This document shows, in pieces, positions 50,970 through 58,063 of a DNA stretch of 58,063 nucleotides. Each line of letters starts with the position of its first letter. The first letter of the stretch is position 1. The notes under the pieces were generated by a model that saw nothing but the letters and a program-made list of their open reading frames with translations, was not told the origin of the DNA and did no database searches. Source of the stretch: Hydrogenophaga sp. 2FB (GTDB lineage Bacteria; Pseudomonadota; Gammaproteobacteria; Burkholderiales; Burkholderiaceae_C); NCBI RefSeq assembly GCF_005503365.1, contig NZ_SCML01000039.1, forward strand, positions 1 through 58,063, in the 5' to 3' direction. A program made the translations under genes and the position numbers.

Positions 50970-52130
50970 ATGGCCATCGATCAAGAAACCTTCCAACTGC
51001 TCAAGACCAGCGTTCAACGCTTCGTCCAGGAGCGCTTGGTGCCCGCTGAAGACCACGTCGAAGAGCACGACGAGGTGCCCGCGGACATCGTGCAGGACAT
51101 GAAAGAACTGGGGCTCTTTGGCCTCTCGATCCCCGAGGCGTTCGGTGGCATCGGGCTGAGCCTGGAGCAGGAGTGCGAAGTGGCGTGCGAGCTGGCCAAG
51201 ACCGCACTGGCGTTTCGCTCGGTGGTCGGTACCAACATCGGCATTGGTTCGCAGGGCATCCTGATGGATGGCACGGCGCAGCAGAAGGCCGAGTTTCTGC
51301 CACGCATCGCGAGCGGCGACCTGATCGTCTCGTTCGCCCTCACGGAGCCCAACGCGGGATCGGACGCCGCGTCCATCAGCACCAAGGGCGTGCGCGATGG
51401 CGATGACTACCTGCTCAGCGGCACCAAGCGCTTCATCACCAACGCCACGCGCGCCGGCGCTTTCACCTTGATGGCGCGCACCGAAGGCGCGGGCTCCGCG
51501 GGCATCACGGCCTTCGTGGTGCCGGCCGGCTTGCCCGGGCTGAGCCTGGGCAAGCCCGATCGAAAAATGGGCCAGCGCGGCACCAAGACCTGCGATGTCC
51601 ACCTCGACAACGTGCGCGTGCCCGCCGCCAACATCATCGGCGGCGTGCCGGGCAAGGGCTTCAAAACCGCGATGAAAGTGCTGAGCCGGGGCCGCCTGCA
51701 CGTTGCCGCACTGGCGTGCGGAATGGCCCATCGCATCCTTCAGGAAAGCGTGGCCTACGCGCAGGAGCGCAAACAGTTTGGCCAGCGCATCGGCGACTTT
51801 CAACTCGTGCAGGCCATGTTGGCCGACAGCCAGGCGGAATTGCTGGCGGCGACGGCCTTGGTGCTCTCCACGGCAAGACGCTATGACGCCAGCCCCCTGG
51901 GGGCATCAGATCCCGAGATCGGCATGCAGGCATCGTGCGCCAAGATGTTCTGCACCGAAATGGTGGGCCGGGTGGCAGACCGCGGTGTGCAGATCCATGG
52001 CGGCTCCGGCTACATGAACGACTACAAGGTCGAGCGCTTCTACCGCGACGTGCGCCTGTTGCGCCTCTATGAAGGCACCACCCAGATCCAGCAACTCGTG
52101 ATCGGCAAGCACCTGATGAAGGCGTCCTGA
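50970..52130 (+). CDS. Acyl-CoA dehydrogenase (short/medium-chain type)
   Basis: This 386-residue ACAD has SFALTEPNAGSDAASI, GTKRFITNATRAGAFTLMART, RKQFGQRIGDFQLVQAMLADSQAELLAATALV, QIHGGSGYMNDYKVERFYRDVRLLRLYEGTTQIQQ. The catalytic Glu of YEGT is present, as in short- and medium-chain enzymes. It stands alone between two LysR genes and is divergent from the first, so it is probably a single-gene unit induced by an acid or CoA ester. AGGAAA precedes the ATG. Confidence 0.93.
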   Translation: MAIDQETFQLLKTSVQRFVQERLVPAEDHVEEHDEVPADIVQDMKELGLFGLSIPEAFGGIGLSLEQECEVACELAKTALAFRSVVGTNIGIGSQGILMDGTAQQKAEFLPRIASGDLIVSFALTEPNAGSDAASISTKGVRDGDDYLLSGTKRFITNATRAGAFTLMARTEGAGSAGITAFVVPAGLPGLSLGKPDRKMGQRGTKTCDVHLDNVRVPAANIIGGVPGKGFKTAMKVLSRGRLHVAALACGMAHRILQESVAYAQERKQFGQRIGDFQLVQAMLADSQAELLAATALVLSTARRYDASPLGASDPEIGMQASCAKMFCTEMVGRVADRGVQIHGGSGYMNDYKVERFYRDVRLLRLYEGTTQIQQLVIGKHLMKAS

Positions 52131-52138
52131 CGTCCTGG

Positions 52139-53041
52139 TCAGGCGGTCTGGCCCGACATCATGTCGGCCAGCGCGGCCCTCAACCACGCGTTGCCCGCGT
52201 CGGCGTGAAACCGCTCGTGCCAATGCTGCTTGACCGCGTACGAAGGCAAGGGAACGGGCGGTGCGAGCATCTGGATGTCTTCTTGCGCGCACAGGGCTTC
52301 CCCCAGTTTTCTCGGGACAAGCACCAGCAGTTCCGTGTCGGCCACGAGCCGCCCGACACCGAGAAACGTCGGGATGCGCAGCGCGATGTGCCGCTCGATC
52401 TTTTTGCGCTGCAGCGCCTTGTCCACAATGGCGTGCCCGGTCCCGGACGTGGTGACGGCAATGTGTTGCTCGGCGGTAAAAGCCTGGCGGCTGATGCTGC
52501 CTCTCACGCGCGGATGCCGGTGCGACGCGAGCACCACGAAGTCCTGCTTGAACAACACCTGCTGGTAGAAGCCGGCTTCCAGCAGCGGGAGAAATCCGAT
52601 GGCGAGATCGTTCTCGCCGGACTCGAGCTTGCGCACGGTATCGCCGCTCGACCGCTGCGCCTCGATCTGGATGCCCGGCGCGTGCTGCTTGAGGTGGTTC
52701 ATCAGCCGCGGCAACACCACGATCTCGCTGATGTCCGTCATGCTGATGCAGAAGCTGCGTTGGGCCGTCGCGGGATCGAAGGCACCTTGTTGACCCGTCG
52801 TGTGCTCGATGTGCTGGATCGCCTTGCTCACTTCGGGGTAGATGGCGAGCGCGAAAGCGGTGGGCTCCATGCCGGCGGATGTGCGTGAGAACAGGCGGTC
52901 GCCGTAGAACCGCCTGAGCTTGTTCAACGCCACGCTCGCGTTCGATTGCGGCAAGTCCAGGCGCTCCGCGGCGCGCGACACGCTTTGCAGGCGGTAGATC
53001 TCCACAAAGATGCGCAACCATTCGATATCGAGTTTGGCCAT
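52139..53041 (-). CDS. LysR-family transcriptional regulator, divergent from mobA
   Basis: This 300-residue LysR protein has the HTH IEWLRIFVEIYRLQSVSRAAERLDLPQSNASVALNKLR (read in parts) and a NahR-like effector domain (FCISMTDISEIVVLPRLMNHL). The ATG at 53041 (MAKLDIEWLRIF) is the start. It is divergent from the MobA-like monooxygenase across a 118-bp AT-rich gap. The family members NahR, NodD and LinR respond to aromatic compounds, so 3-hydroxybenzoate or a related inducer is plausible. Confidence 0.92.
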   Translation of the reverse strand: MAKLDIEWLRIFVEIYRLQSVSRAAERLDLPQSNASVALNKLRRFYGDRLFSRTSAGMEPTAFALAIYPEVSKAIQHIEHTTGQQGAFDPATAQRSFCISMTDISEIVVLPRLMNHLKQHAPGIQIEAQRSSGDTVRKLESGENDLAIGFLPLLEAGFYQQVLFKQDFVVLASHRHPRVRGSISRQAFTAEQHIAVTTSGTGHAIVDKALQRKKIERHIALRIPTFLGVGRLVADTELLVLVPRKLGEALCAQEDIQMLAPPVPLPSYAVKQHWHERFHADAGNAWLRAALADMMSGQTA

Positions 53042-53159
53042 CAATTATCAAAAAACGTCATATGGTCAATCATCCTACGACGATTTACGAAATAGTCATC
53101 CGTCGTCAGACTCCGGGTGACAGCGCCATGCCGGGCGTGACCGATGGAGTTGAGCCGCG
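53042..53159. promoter_or_regulatory. AT-rich divergent promoter region LysR-mobA
   Basis: This 118-bp gap is notably AT-rich compared with its surroundings. It holds ATTT-ACG-AAAT (53083-53093) and repeated CGTC/GACG elements (around 53056, 53078 and 53101-53106). No T-N11-A box can be assigned with certainty. It probably holds both promoters and the LysR binding sites. Confidence 0.4.
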
Positions 53160-55073
53160 ATGCAGTTTCATTTGAATGGTTTCAAGGCGGGTGACCCGCA
53201 CGTCTCGGAAGCGTCCCCGCTGGCCCCTGTGCACACGGACGTGGTGCCGACGGACGTCGACGTGCTGATCGTGGGCTGCGGGCCCGCCGGGTTGACCTTG
53301 GCCGCGCAGTTGGCGGCTTTCGCGGACATCCGCACCTGCATCGTGGAGCAGAAAGTCGGTCCGCTGCAGCTCGGGCAGGCCGATGGCATCGCCTGCCGCA
53401 CCATGGAGATGTTCGAGGCGTTCAACTTCAGCGAACGGGTGCTGAAGGAAGCCTGCTGGATCAGCGAAGTGACGTTCTGGAAACCGGACGCTGCGGACGC
53501 CACGCAGATCGTTCGGCACGGCCGCGTGCAGGACACCGAAGACGGCCTGTCCGAGTTCCCTCACGTCATCCTGAACCAGGCGCGGGTGCATGACTTCTAT
53601 CTGGAACTCATGCGCCACTCGCCGAGTCGGCTGCAGCCCCACTATGCGCGCCGCGTTCTGGACGTATCGCGGGACACCGATGCCGTCGATGGTCCGGTCA
53701 CCGTGCGCCTGGAGCGCACCGACGCCGCGCATGCGGGGCAGGTCGAGGTGGTGAAGGCGCGCTACGTGGTGGGTTGCGACGGCGCGCGCAGCGCCGTTCG
53801 CAAGGCCATGGGCTTGCAGCTCAAGGGCGATTCGGCCAACCAGGCCTGGGGCGTGATGGACGTGCTGGCCGTCACGGACTTCCCGGACATTCGCCACAAG
53901 GCCGCCATTCAGTCCCAGAGTGGCAACCTGCTGCTGATCCCGCGCGAGGGCGGCTACCTGGCCCGCTTCTATGTCGAGATGGACAAGCTCGGCGATGCGG
54001 AGAGGGTGTCGGAGCGCGGCATCACGGTCGAGAAGCTGATCGGCGTGGCGCAGCGAGCGCTTCATCCTTACTCACTGGACGTCAAGGACGTGCCCTGGTG
54101 GTCGGTTTACGAAATTGGCCAACGGATCTGTGACACGTACGACGACGCCATGTCGCCTGCCGGCGGCGCGCGACCGCCACGGGTGTTCATCGCCGGCGAT
54201 GCCTGCCACACCCACAGCCCGAAGGCCGGCCAGGGCATGAACTTTTCCATGCAGGACACCTTCAACCTCGGGTGGAAACTGGCGGCGGTGCTGCGAAAGC
54301 AATGCCCACCCGACCTGCTGCGGACCTACAGCGAAGAACGCCAAGTGGTGGCGCAGGAATTGATCGACTTCGATCGCGAGTGGGCGCAGATGTTCAGCGA
54401 CCGCCCCAGGCAGGGCGGCGGCGGGGGCGTCGATCCCGTGGCGTTTCAGCGCTACTTTGAGCGCCATGGCCGCTTCACCGCAGGCGTGGAAACGCGTTAC
54501 CGCCCCTCATCCATTTGCGGCGAGCCCACCCACCAGCACCTGGCCGCCGGTTTCGAAATCGGCACCCGGTTCCACTCCGCCCCGGTGGTCCGTGTGTCCG
54601 ACGCGAAGCCGATGCACCTGGGGCATGTGGGCAAGGCGGATGGGCGCTGGCGCCTGTACCTCTTTGCGGGGGCGGACGACGCGGCAAATGCGCAGGTTGG
54701 CGTGCATGCGCTGTGCAGGTTCCTGAGCGAAGCGCAGGACTCGCCGCTGCGTCGATTCACCGCGCGAGGCCAGGACATCGACGCGGTGTTCGATGTGCGC
54801 GCGGTCTTTCAGCAGGCGCACCACGCCTTGGCGACGGAAGGCCTGCCGATGCTGCTGAGGCCGCCCAAAGGCCGGCACCAGCTGCACGACCACGAGAAGG
54901 TTTTTTCGGCACCCTTGAAAACCGGCGCCGACATCTTCGATGTGCGCGGCATTGACCGGACCCGTGGCGCGGTGGTGGTGGTGCGGCCCGATCAATACGT
55001 CGCGCACGTGCTGCCGCTGGATGCCCATCGGGCCCTTGCCGACTTTTTTGCGCGGTTCATGCTGCCGCAATAA
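53160..55073 (+). CDS. mobA: 3-hydroxybenzoate 4-monooxygenase (FAD-dependent), MobA-like
   Basis: This 637-residue flavin hydroxylase begins MQFHLNGF and has GCGPAG (39-44) in the FAD-binding fold, RYVVGCDGARSAVRKAMG, and RVFIAGDACHTHSPKAGQGMNFSMQD for the flavin ribityl/pyrophosphate site. The C-terminal thioredoxin-like domain is complete. The sequence agrees closely from end to end with what I remember of Comamonas testosteroni MobA, which makes protocatechuate from 3-hydroxybenzoate; this is from memory, not a search. Product protocatechuate would feed the pcaB-pcaL genes 4 kb away. A terminator follows. Confidence 0.9.
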   Translation: MQFHLNGFKAGDPHVSEASPLAPVHTDVVPTDVDVLIVGCGPAGLTLAAQLAAFADIRTCIVEQKVGPLQLGQADGIACRTMEMFEAFNFSERVLKEACWISEVTFWKPDAADATQIVRHGRVQDTEDGLSEFPHVILNQARVHDFYLELMRHSPSRLQPHYARRVLDVSRDTDAVDGPVTVRLERTDAAHAGQVEVVKARYVVGCDGARSAVRKAMGLQLKGDSANQAWGVMDVLAVTDFPDIRHKAAIQSQSGNLLLIPREGGYLARFYVEMDKLGDAERVSERGITVEKLIGVAQRALHPYSLDVKDVPWWSVYEIGQRICDTYDDAMSPAGGARPPRVFIAGDACHTHSPKAGQGMNFSMQDTFNLGWKLAAVLRKQCPPDLLRTYSEERQVVAQELIDFDREWAQMFSDRPRQGGGGGVDPVAFQRYFERHGRFTAGVETRYRPSSICGEPTHQHLAAGFEIGTRFHSAPVVRVSDAKPMHLGHVGKADGRWRLYLFAGADDAANAQVGVHALCRFLSEAQDSPLRRFTARGQDIDAVFDVRAVFQQAHHALATEGLPMLLRPPKGRHQLHDHEKVFSAPLKTGADIFDVRGIDRTRGAVVVVRPDQYVAHVLPLDAHRALADFFARFMLPQ

Positions 55074-55113
55074 GGGCGACCGCCCGGTCCGATTCCCGTA
55101 TCATTTCCAGAAC

Positions 55114-55142
55114 ACCCGCAGCCCAACGTTGCGGGTTTTTTT
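55114..55142 (+). terminator. Rho-independent terminator between mobA and greB
   Basis: Stem ACCCGCA/TGCGGGT with a 9-nt loop runs directly into a T-run (55136-55142). It ends transcription from mobA 60 bp after its stop. A TATCAT element (55099-55104) lies just before it and could be a greB promoter; in that case the hairpin would lie in the greB leader and might act as an attenuator. Confidence 0.8.
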
Positions 55143-55158
55143 CTTGGAGGTGGCCCAC

Positions 55159-55728
55159 ATGAGCAAGGCATTCACGCGCGAGAGCGACGCGGACGAGGAC
55201 GACGGCGACGACGTGCCCGCCGCCGCGAGCGTGCCAGGGGGCAAGAACTACATCACCCGCGCGGGCTACGAGCGCCTGCGCAGCGAGCTGTTCGGGTTGA
55301 TCGACGACGAGCGCCCCAAGATCGTCGACATCGTGCACTGGGCCGCCAGCAACGGCGATCGCTCCGAAAACGGCGACTACCTCTACGGCAAGAAGCGGCT
55401 GCGCGAGATCGACCGCCGCATCCGTTTCCTTACGCGGCGTCTGGAAATCGCCGAGGTCGTGGATGCCTCGCTGCACGAGGGCGGCGACCAGGTGTTTTTT
55501 GGCGCCACCGTCACCTATGCCGACAACGATGGGGTCGAAACCACGGTCACGATTCTGGGTGTGGATGAGGCCGACAGCGCGCAGGCGCAGATCAGCTGGG
55601 TGTCGCCGGTGGCGCGCGCGCTGCTCAAGGCCCGCGTGGGCGATGTGGTGCGCCTCATGCTGCCGGGCGGCGTGCAGGAACTCGAGGTCTTGTCGGTGCG
55701 GTACCCGGCGCCTGACGTCAGCGCCTGA
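55159..55728 (+). CDS. greB: Transcription elongation factor GreB
   Basis: This 189-residue Gre factor has the N-terminal coiled coil with the acidic tip (WAASNGDRSENGDYLYGKKRLREIDRRIRFL; read in parts) that stimulates RNA cleavage by backtracked RNA polymerase, and the C-terminal FKBP-like domain (FFGATVTYADNDGVETTVTILGVDEAD, LMLPGGVQELEVLSVRY). It has an acidic N-terminal extension of about 25 residues compared with the enteric protein. GGAGGTGG precedes the ATG. It is convergent with spoT with 3 bp between stops. Confidence 0.94.
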   Translation: MSKAFTRESDADEDDGDDVPAAASVPGGKNYITRAGYERLRSELFGLIDDERPKIVDIVHWAASNGDRSENGDYLYGKKRLREIDRRIRFLTRRLEIAEVVDASLHEGGDQVFFGATVTYADNDGVETTVTILGVDEADSAQAQISWVSPVARALLKARVGDVVRLMLPGGVQELEVLSVRYPAPDVSA

Positions 55729-55731
55729 GCT

Positions 55732-57981
55732 TCAGGGCTTGTAGCGCTGTGCCTTGATCACCGAGGTGGTGCGCTTGAGGCTGCGCAGCACGTCCGCCAG
55801 GTGCTGACGGTCGCGCACGGCCACCAGAAAGCGAATGTCCGTCGCGGTCTGGGCCGGCTCGTCGCCCATGTCCACATGGCCAATGTCCGCCTCGGCCGCG
55901 GCGATGCTGGCCGCCACGCGGGCGAGCACGCCCTTGCCGTTGGTGACCGTGACGATCACCGTGGTGTCGAACGGGCGCACCGGCTCGTCGGCCCACTCGA
56001 CTTCCAGAAACCGTTCGCTGTCGCGCAGCAGCAGCCGTTTGCCGGTCGGGCAATCGTCCGCGTGCACCACCAGGCCTTCGCCGCGTCCGAGGTAGCCGAC
56101 GATGCGGTCACCGGGGATCGGTTTGCAGCACGGCGCGTACTGCACCGACGCACCTTCACTGCCGTCGAGCGTGACCACGCCTTGCGACACCGATTCCTCG
56201 CGGCCACTGGCATAACGCTCGGTGCTGATGAGCAGGGCATCGGGTTTGAGACCGGTTTCGGCCAACAGCACGGCCAGCTTCTTGCCCACCATGTTGGCGA
56301 TGCGCTTGCCCATGCCGATATCGGACAGCAGTTCTTCGCGCGACTTGTTGCCGGTGAAGCGCAGCAACTTTTCCCAGGACGCCTGGTACGCGCCGTCTTC
56401 CGCGGGCAGTGAGGCAATGCCCTCCGAGCGCAGCGCCTGGCTGAGCATGCGCTCACCCAGCTCGTGCGACTTCTCCTGGGCGACCGATTTCAGGTGGTGC
56501 CGGATCTTGGACCGTGCCCGCCCGGTCTTGACGAACGAAAGCCAGCTCGGATTGGGCTCGGCCTTTTCGGCCGTGACGATCTCGACCACGTCGCCATTGG
56601 CCAGCTCGGTGCGCAGAGGGCGCTGCTCGCCATTGATGCGGGCCGAGACCGTGTGGTTGCCCACATCGCTGTGGATCGCATAGGCGAAGTCCATCACCGT
56701 GGCGCCACGTGGCAGCGCCATGATCTTGCTCTTGGGCGTGAACACGTAAACCGCATCCGGGAAGAGATCGATCTTGATGTGGTCCCAGAACTCGGCCGCG
56801 TCGTGCGTTTCCTGCTGAATGTCCAGCAAGGATTGCAGCCACTGCGTGCCCAGCCGCTGCGACATGTCGCTGTTGGGCTCGCTGGCCTTGTACAGCCAGT
56901 GCGCGGCCACACCGGACTCGGCCACGACGTCCATGGCGTGCGTGCGAAGCTGGAACTCGATGTTCGTGCCAAACGGGCCGATCAGCGTGGTGTGCAGCGA
57001 CTGGTAGCCGTTGACCTTCGGAATCGCCACGTAATCACGGAACTTGCCGGGCAGCGGCTTGTAGAGCTGGTGCAGCACGCCCAGCCCGGTGTAACAGTCG
57101 CTCAGCTCGGGCACGATGATGCGGAAACCGTAGATGTCGGTGACCTGCGAGAACGACAGGTGCTTGTTGTCCATCTTGCGGTAGACCGAATACAGCGTCT
57201 TCTCGCGGCCCATGATGCGCACGCCCATGCCGTGGCGCACGAAGTCCGCCTCGACCTCGCGCTGCACGCGCGCGATCAGGTCGCGCCGGCGGTTGCGCGA
57301 CTTGTTCAGGGCCTTGGACAGCACCTCGTAGCGCCAGGGGTGCAGAAAGCGAAACGCCAGATCCTGCAGCTCGCGGTACGTGAAGTTCAGCCCCAGGCGG
57401 TGGGCAATGGGCGCGTAGATCTCCAGCGTTTCGCTGCTGATGCGACGCCACTTCGAGCGCGGCATGTCGCCCAGCGTGCGCATGTTGTGGGTGCGGTCGG
57501 CCAGCTTGATCAGGATGACGCGCACATCCTTGGCCATGGCCAGCAGCATCTTGCGAAACGATTCGGCCTGGTTCTGTTCGCGCGTGTCGAACTCCAGCTT
57601 TTCCAGCTTGGTCAGGCCATCCACCAGTTCGGCCACCGGAGAGCCGAAGCGCTCCACCAGCTCTTCCTTCGTGACGCCGCAGTCCTCGATGGCGTCGTGC
57701 ATCAACGCCGCCATCAGCGCCTGCGCGTCGAGCTTCCATTCGGCGCACTGGGCGGCCACCGCAATCGGGTGCGTGATGTAGGGGTCGCCGTTCTTGCGCA
57801 ACTGCCCCAGGTGCGCTTCGTCCGCGAACCGGTAAGCCTGGCGGATGCTTTCAATGTCGGCCGGGCCGAGGTAGTCGAGCTTGCCCAGCAGCGCCGCAAA
57901 GCTGGCCGCGGCGGCGCTCGCGGCCGGGTGTGCCTGCTGCGTAGCGGGTTTGAGGGTGCCGTGGTCGACCTCGGTAGTCAT
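55732..57981 (-). CDS. spoT: Bifunctional (p)ppGpp synthetase/hydrolase (RelA/SpoT homologue)
   Basis: This 749-residue RSH protein has an intact HD hydrolase domain (H71, H95-D96, E99-D100 in HDAIED), a synthetase domain (GREKTLYSVYRKM, DIYGFRIIV, NGYQSLHTTLIGP), a TGS domain (ALPRGATVMDFAYAIHSDVGNHTVSARING), a CCKPIPGDRIVGYLGRGEGLVVH segment and a C-terminal ACT domain. The intact HD motif marks it as SpoT-like rather than RelA. Order spoT-greB is common in betaproteobacteria, where rpoZ usually precedes spoT; that gene would lie to the right of this window. Confidence 0.95.
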   Translation of the reverse strand: MTTEVDHGTLKPATQQAHPAASAAAASFAALLGKLDYLGPADIESIRQAYRFADEAHLGQLRKNGDPYITHPIAVAAQCAEWKLDAQALMAALMHDAIEDCGVTKEELVERFGSPVAELVDGLTKLEKLEFDTREQNQAESFRKMLLAMAKDVRVILIKLADRTHNMRTLGDMPRSKWRRISSETLEIYAPIAHRLGLNFTYRELQDLAFRFLHPWRYEVLSKALNKSRNRRRDLIARVQREVEADFVRHGMGVRIMGREKTLYSVYRKMDNKHLSFSQVTDIYGFRIIVPELSDCYTGLGVLHQLYKPLPGKFRDYVAIPKVNGYQSLHTTLIGPFGTNIEFQLRTHAMDVVAESGVAAHWLYKASEPNSDMSQRLGTQWLQSLLDIQQETHDAAEFWDHIKIDLFPDAVYVFTPKSKIMALPRGATVMDFAYAIHSDVGNHTVSARINGEQRPLRTELANGDVVEIVTAEKAEPNPSWLSFVKTGRARSKIRHHLKSVAQEKSHELGERMLSQALRSEGIASLPAEDGAYQASWEKLLRFTGNKSREELLSDIGMGKRIANMVGKKLAVLLAETGLKPDALLISTERYASGREESVSQGVVTLDGSEGASVQYAPCCKPIPGDRIVGYLGRGEGLVVHADDCPTGKRLLLRDSERFLEVEWADEPVRPFDTTVIVTVTNGKGVLARVAASIAAAEADIGHVDMGDEPAQTATDIRFLVAVRDRQHLADVLRSLKRTTSVIKAQRYKP

Positions 57982-58063
57982 CCTGCTACTTTAGCGCGTG
58001 AGCGCATCCCCCGTTGAAAGCATGCACAAGCCCTGTGCGCGCGTGCCCGGGGGAGGGTTGGGC

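Noticed and set aside
1..58063. Mobile elements, CRISPR arrays, tRNA and rRNA genes
   Set aside because: No transposase or integrase motifs, no regularly spaced repeats and no tRNA-like cloverleaf with a CCA end or rRNA signatures were seen by eye. A dedicated search could still find a degenerate element.

Overview
The window is high-GC DNA with dense, co-directional catabolic operons. It carries six Bug/TctC-type periplasmic solute receptors, many acyl-CoA enzymes, and a greB-spoT pair arranged as in Burkholderiales. The best guess is a betaproteobacterium of the Comamonadaceae/Alcaligenaceae type; this is inferred from gene content, not from a marker RNA. I found no tRNA, rRNA, CRISPR array, transposase or integrase, and no gene-free stretch longer than about 210 bp.

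Layout. (1) 204-9813, minus strand: a nine-gene operon read from 9813 downward: acyl-CoA dehydrogenase (ACAD), SCP-x-type thiolase, two heteromer-type ACADs, a Bug receptor, an MFE-2-like dehydrogenase, two more heteromer-type ACADs and a crotonase. (2) 9955-15442: a Crp/Fnr regulator, etfBA, and a 943-residue MalT-like LuxR (LAL) regulator. (3) 15589-30386, plus strand: a 16-gene run that opens with a second ACAD-thiolase pair. It continues with a HadAB-like MaoC pair, a secreted M20 hydrolase, a dehydrogenase, an IclR regulator, and a tightly overlapping PrpD/MaoC/ACAD/MaoC/CoA-transferase/malyl-CoA-lyase set. It ends with a Bug receptor and a thiolase-like protein plus DUF35 partner. (4) 30499-35450, minus: SDR, ACAD, acyl-CoA ligase, Bug receptor. 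(5) 35576-39657, minus: Bug receptor, ATP-grasp acyl-CoA synthetase, CitE-like lyase. (6) 39864-45347: a GntR-controlled operon of FAD-linked oxidase, Fe/2-oxoglutarate dioxygenase, quinone oxidoreductase and Bug receptor. (7) 45344-55073: aromatic-acid genes, namely a LysR regulator, a Bug receptor, pcaB, a pcaL fusion, another LysR-ACAD pair, and a LysR regulator divergent from a MobA-like 3-hydroxybenzoate 4-monooxygenase. (8) 55159-57981: housekeeping greB and spoT.

How it fits together. Regions 1-4 look like one acyl-CoA catabolic island: acids are captured by Bug receptors, activated by the ligase or CoA transferase, oxidised by ACADs that pass electrons to the local ETF, hydrated by MaoC or crotonase enzymes, oxidised by SDRs and cleaved by thiolases, an aldolase-like protein or a malyl-CoA-type lyase. 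The substrate cannot be read from the sequence.

The most striking non-coding signal is a C6-N5/6-G6-like palindrome. It occurs four times, each 59-92 bp upstream of the first gene of one of these operons: 9906-9922, 12522-12538, 15494-15510 and 35540-35557. The second copy lies between etfB and the LAL regulator. I propose that this palindrome is the operator of the LAL regulator and that it defines one regulon across regions 1-4. All four genes directly downstream of it start with GTG or TTG behind a strong AGGAG ribosome-binding site.
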